Positions 7,012 through 7,044 of a stretch of DNA of 7,044 nucleotides are shown piece by piece; the stretch's first letter is position 1, and every line of letters begins with the position of its first letter. Made by a program: the position numbers and the translations under genes. Source of the DNA: an uncultured Chthoniobacterales bacterium (lineage in GTDB: Bacteria > Verrucomicrobiota > Verrucomicrobiae > Chthoniobacterales > UBA10450); contig CATPCN010000333.1 in assembly GCA_955652855.1 (NCBI GenBank), forward strand, positions 1 to 7,044, given 5' to 3'. Under the pieces are notes generated by a model. The model made no database searches. It was not told where the DNA came from and saw only the letters and a program-made list of their open reading frames with translations.

Positions 7012-7044
7012 CTCCATCCGAGCCGCGACCGTCGGCTAGAGGCA
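7008..7044 (+). CDS. Start of a fourth operon gene, cut by the window end
   Basis: ATG at 7008 overlaps the LolA-like stop as ATGA, the same junction used twice upstream. The frame stays open for 12 codons to the edge, beginning MTPSEPRPSARG. These residues show no signal peptide and are not enough to name a family. There is no strong ribosome binding site, so coupling is likely. The call rests mainly on the repeated overlap pattern. Confidence 0.5.
   Translation, partial: MTPSEPRPSARG

Overview
The window looks like a piece of a moderately GC-rich Gram-negative chromosome, most likely from Acidobacteriota (Solibacter/Bryobacter-like). This is inference. It rests on the exported DUF3500 protein, the M16 peptidase pair carrying a LolA-like tail, and a dispersed short hairpin repeat with core CACAGGC-N6-GCCTGTG. 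I recall that repeat as common in this phylum but cannot confirm it here. All recognisable genes lie on the + strand, and every complete product carries a Sec or Tat export signal, so the window encodes an envelope or periplasmic programme.

Region 1 (1-2289) is a two-gene unit. A DUF3500 protein with a GTG start and a strong ribosome binding site is followed, only 4 nt after its stop codon, by a beta-propeller protein. The propeller gene most likely starts at a TTG, which gives it a clean twin-arginine signal.

Region 2 (2290-2591) is non-coding. It is almost filled by an imperfect palindrome of about 207 bp (2291-2497) that begins 1 bp after the propeller stop codon. Its core is two head-to-head copies of the short hairpin repeat. 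It has the look of a REP/BIME or MITE-like element and would fold into a very long hairpin in RNA.

Region 3 (2592-7044) is a tightly coupled operon. It encodes a zinc-containing M16 peptidase with an intact HxxEH motif, then a catalytically dead M16 partner that carries the Arg/Tyr pair and a C-terminal LolA-like domain of about 210 residues. A free-standing homologue of that LolA-like domain follows, and then the first codons of a further gene that runs off the window. All three junctions are 4-bp ATGA overlaps. The inferred product is a periplasmic heterodimeric M16 protease working with one or two lipid- or lipoprotein-binding LolA-like modules. A further copy of the dispersed repeat lies inside the signal-peptide codons of the free-standing LolA-like gene.
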